Positions 62,186-64,000 of a stretch of DNA of 64,000 nt are shown here, piece after piece; position 1 is the stretch's first letter; every line of letters starts with the position of its first letter. Source of the stretch: VXYL01 sp965208525 (lineage in GTDB: Bacteria > Pseudomonadota > Gammaproteobacteria > Pseudomonadales > Azotimanducaceae); the NCBI GenBank assembly GCA_965208525.1, contig OZ242340.1, forward strand, positions 3,658,001-3,722,000. The letters are read 5' to 3'. Under the pieces are notes generated by a model, which worked only from the letters and a program-made list of their open reading frames with translations, ran no database searches and was not told the DNA's origin. A program made the translations under genes and the position numbers.

Positions 62186-63457
62186 CTATTCCATCTCCGT
62201 CAACGCCTGATACGTGAGCGTCTTCAACTCGGCGCGCAAAGGCCAAGGCGAGCCCATGAGTTGGATCATGCCGATGACCACCAGATCCTCCACCGGATCA
62301 ATCCAAAACACAGTCCCGGCAGCGCCGCCCCAGTTGAACTCGCCAGCCGAGCCAATGACGCGAGCCGCCACCGGATCGGTGACGATGCCAAAGCCCAAGC
62401 CAAAGCCAAAGCCGTTGCCGAGCAAGGCATCTGCTGGGCGCTCGCCCTCGCCGCCAGCGCTTATGGCACCGGGCAGGTGGTCGGTTGCCATGTAGGCCAC
62501 CGTCTTCGGGCTCAGGATGCGCACGCCGTCGAGTTCCCCGCCTCGGCGCATCATCTCGGAGAAGCGCAGGTAGTCCATGGTGCTGGAGACGAGACCGCCG
62601 CCGCCGGAGAAGAGCGTGGTGTTGGTGTAGCCGAGGAACACGTCCTCGTCGCTGCCCGTCTGCACAAGCGTCTCGTTCTCGGCATCCCACGTGTGGTTCG
62701 GCAGGAAGCGGGCGCGCTTGTCTTCCGGCACGTTGAAGAACGTATCCTCCATGCCGAGGGGATCGAAAATGCGTTCCTTCAGGAAAACGTCAAACGTCTG
62801 CCCCGAGATGCGTTCGACGACGACCCCGGTGATGTCCACCGCCACGCTGTAGTGCCACTGCGCACCGGGCTCGAACTTGAGCGGTATCGCGGCGATCTTC
62901 TCGGTCAGTTCATCGAGGTCCTCGGAACTCCAAAGCTCCGCCGCCTGATAACGCTGGTCCACGGCATCCGCCGGGTTGAAGCCATACGAAAGACCCGCCG
63001 TATGGCTCAGAAGCTGCTGCATCGTCATCTCATTCTCGGCCGGGCGGATCACGCCGTCGTCACCGAGCACAGTGAGATTCTCGAACTCGGGCACGAACTT
63101 GCTCACCGGATCCGAAAGCTGGAACTTGCCTTCCTCGTAGAGGATCATCGCCGCCGCCGCGGTGATGGGCTTGGTCATAGAGAAGATGCGGAACAGCGCA
63201 TCCTTCGTGAGAGGCCGGTCGTCATCCACGCCCCGATTGCCGACCGCCTCGTAGTGAACGATGGCACCGTCGCGAGCCACCAGCGTGATGACGCCGGCGA
63301 GCTTGCCCTCGTCCACGTAGCCTTGCGTCATGGCGGTGATGCGATCCAGGCGCTCGGAGGACATCCCCACGTCGTCCGCCGGTGCCTCGCGCAAGTCCCC
63401 CGCGGCGGCGGCAACGCCAACGCTCAACGCCAGCAGCATCCATCCCAGTCTCTTCAT
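62186..63457 (-). CDS. Exported serine hydrolase, class C beta-lactamase/esterase family
   Basis: 423 residues with a Sec signal peptide (MKRLGWMLLALSVGVAAAAG). Beta-lactamase-fold active site: S93-M-T-K96 (FRIFSMTKPITAAAAM), Y203 in QWHYSVAVD, and a C-terminal GGAAGT region in place of KTG. This is the pattern of EstB-like esterases and D-alanyl-aminopeptidases rather than a true AmpC. GAGGGG precedes the ATG at 63457. It acts in the periplasm; substrate unknown. Transcribed with the acyl-CoA synthetase 109 bp upstream, possibly by chance. Confidence 0.9.
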   Translation of the reverse strand: MKRLGWMLLALSVGVAAAAGDLREAPADDVGMSSERLDRITAMTQGYVDEGKLAGVITLVARDGAIVHYEAVGNRGVDDDRPLTKDALFRIFSMTKPITAAAAMILYEEGKFQLSDPVSKFVPEFENLTVLGDDGVIRPAENEMTMQQLLSHTAGLSYGFNPADAVDQRYQAAELWSSEDLDELTEKIAAIPLKFEPGAQWHYSVAVDITGVVVERISGQTFDVFLKERIFDPLGMEDTFFNVPEDKRARFLPNHTWDAENETLVQTGSDEDVFLGYTNTTLFSGGGGLVSSTMDYLRFSEMMRRGGELDGVRILSPKTVAYMATDHLPGAISAGGEGERPADALLGNGFGFGLGFGIVTDPVAARVIGSAGEFNWGGAAGTVFWIDPVEDLVVIGMIQLMGSPWPLRAELKTLTYQALTEME

Positions 63458-63566
63458 TCGGGGTTCCCCTCTCGTCCGTTTTGGAAGTCGCCTGCCGGCC
63501 ACCAACGAGCGCTTCTGCAGGTTCGCTTCCGCGAAGCGCGCACAATGATGGCGGCGCCGCCAATGG

Positions 63567-64000
63567 TCAAGCGGCGAAGATGTCCGAATAGCGCTCCCGC
63601 AGTTCGTTCTTTTGCACCTTACCCATGGTGTTGCGCGGCAGTTCGTCCACACAGAGGACGCGCTTCGGCTGCTTGTAGCGGGCCAGGTTGCCGCGCAGGT
63701 GGACGTCCACCCGATCTTCGGAAACGCCTTCGGCGGCGACAAGGACGGCTACGACGGCCTCGCCGAAGTCCGGATGCGGCACGCCGATGACGGCGGACTC
63801 GGTCACCTCTGGCATCTCGTCGAGCAGCCGCTCCACTTCCTTGGGATAGACGTTGTAGCCACCGGAGATGACGAGGTCCTTGGCGCGGCCGACGATGGAG
63901 ACCCGTCCCTCGACATCCATCACTCCGAGGTCGCCGGTGCGGAAAAAGCCGTCGGCGCGGAACTCCTCGGCGGTGCGTTCGGGCATCCGCCAATAGCCGG
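63567..64000 (-). CDS. Acyl-CoA synthetase (malonyl-CoA synthetase MatB-like), C-terminal part only
   Basis: The last 144 residues of an AMP-forming ligase; the 5' part lies beyond the window. The fragment has the hinge and A8 motif (FFRTGDLGVMDVEGRVSIVGRAKDLVISGGYNVYP) and the A10 Lys in NTMGKVQKNEL. The run GYWRMPERTAEEFRADGFF is typical of malonyl/methylmalonyl-CoA synthetases, which activate the free dicarboxylic acid with ATP and CoA. A generic medium-chain synthetase is the alternative. Confidence 0.88.
   Translation of the reverse strand, partial: GYWRMPERTAEEFRADGFFRTGDLGVMDVEGRVSIVGRAKDLVISGGYNVYPKEVERLLDEMPEVTESAVIGVPHPDFGEAVVAVLVAAEGVSEDRVDVHLRGNLARYKQPKRVLCVDELPRNTMGKVQKNELRERYSDIFAA

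Noticed and set aside
1..64000. CRISPR arrays, tRNA and rRNA genes, full insertion sequences
   Set aside because: Looked for regular direct repeats with spacers, cloverleaf-like segments and IS ends; none was found. The only mobile-type gene is the RAYT.

Overview
The window is GC-rich, densely coded DNA of a heterotrophic member of the Pseudomonadota, most likely a gammaproteobacterium or close relative. The pointers are an assimilatory NirBD-NasA set, Tat/Sec-exported periplasmic amine-oxidising enzymes, a LapG-type protease, an outer-membrane autotransporter barrel and REP/RAYT elements. No rRNA, tRNA, CRISPR or complete insertion sequence was seen. No species call is possible. Both window edges cut genes: nasA on the left and an acyl-CoA synthetase on the right.

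Layout. 1-4.5 kb: nirB-nirD-nasA, nitrate/nitrite assimilation, minus strand. 4.7-6.5 kb: an orphan GHKL ATPase. 6.7-11.4 kb: two beta-propeller (BNR/Asp-box) proteins and two divergent MFS transporters. 11.5-17.9 kb: a minus-strand acyl-CoA carboxylase set (biotin subunit, carboxyltransferase), an HMG-CoA-lyase-like enzyme and a GST, with a RAYT transposase gene between the two carboxylase subunits. 18.2-21.7 kb: rhomboid protease, LapG-like protease and an orphan ThDP enzyme. 22-26 kb: MFS, Rieske oxygenase and amidohydrolase. 26.3-31.2 kb: an AraC regulator divergent from a large Calx-beta autotransporter. 31.6-40 kb: D-aminoacylase-type hydrolase, small exported proteins, a possible Fur-controlled patch, CPBP protease, CMD-family protein, PhyH oxygenase and an inositol-phosphatase-like enzyme. 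40-43.4 kb: a compact tryptophan-tryptophylquinone amine dehydrogenase operon (mauBEDA order plus a cytochrome c). 43.8-54.9 kb: a paired acyl-CoA dehydrogenase, a nucleotidyltransferase toxin-antitoxin-like pair, a GST, a frameshifted single-chain acyl-CoA carboxylase, DUF924, an enolase-superfamily dehydratase and an amidohydrolase. 55-55.8 kb: vapBC. 56.2-61 kb: a four-gene operon (CmcJ/AsaB-type oxygenase, GCS2 ligase, M14 deacylase, MetX-type acyltransferase) that looks like an uncharacterised small-molecule pathway. 61-64 kb: two hydrolases and the acyl-CoA synthetase.

Together the genes describe scavenging of branched or long acyl-CoAs, amines, D-amino-acid derivatives and ring compounds, with ammonium supplied by nitrate reduction or amine deamination.

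A second layer is a set of palindromic, REP/REPIN-like repeats in most of the larger intergenic gaps. Some run into the 5' ends of genes (nirD, one MFS), and two 150-bp inverted copies lie 10 kb apart. The single RAYT gene is the obvious candidate for mobilising them. The best candidates for new biology are the CmcJ-GCS2-M14-MetX operon, the amine dehydrogenase whose small subunit has Gly at the position of the TTQ-site Asp32, and the orphan GHKL-Ig protein.
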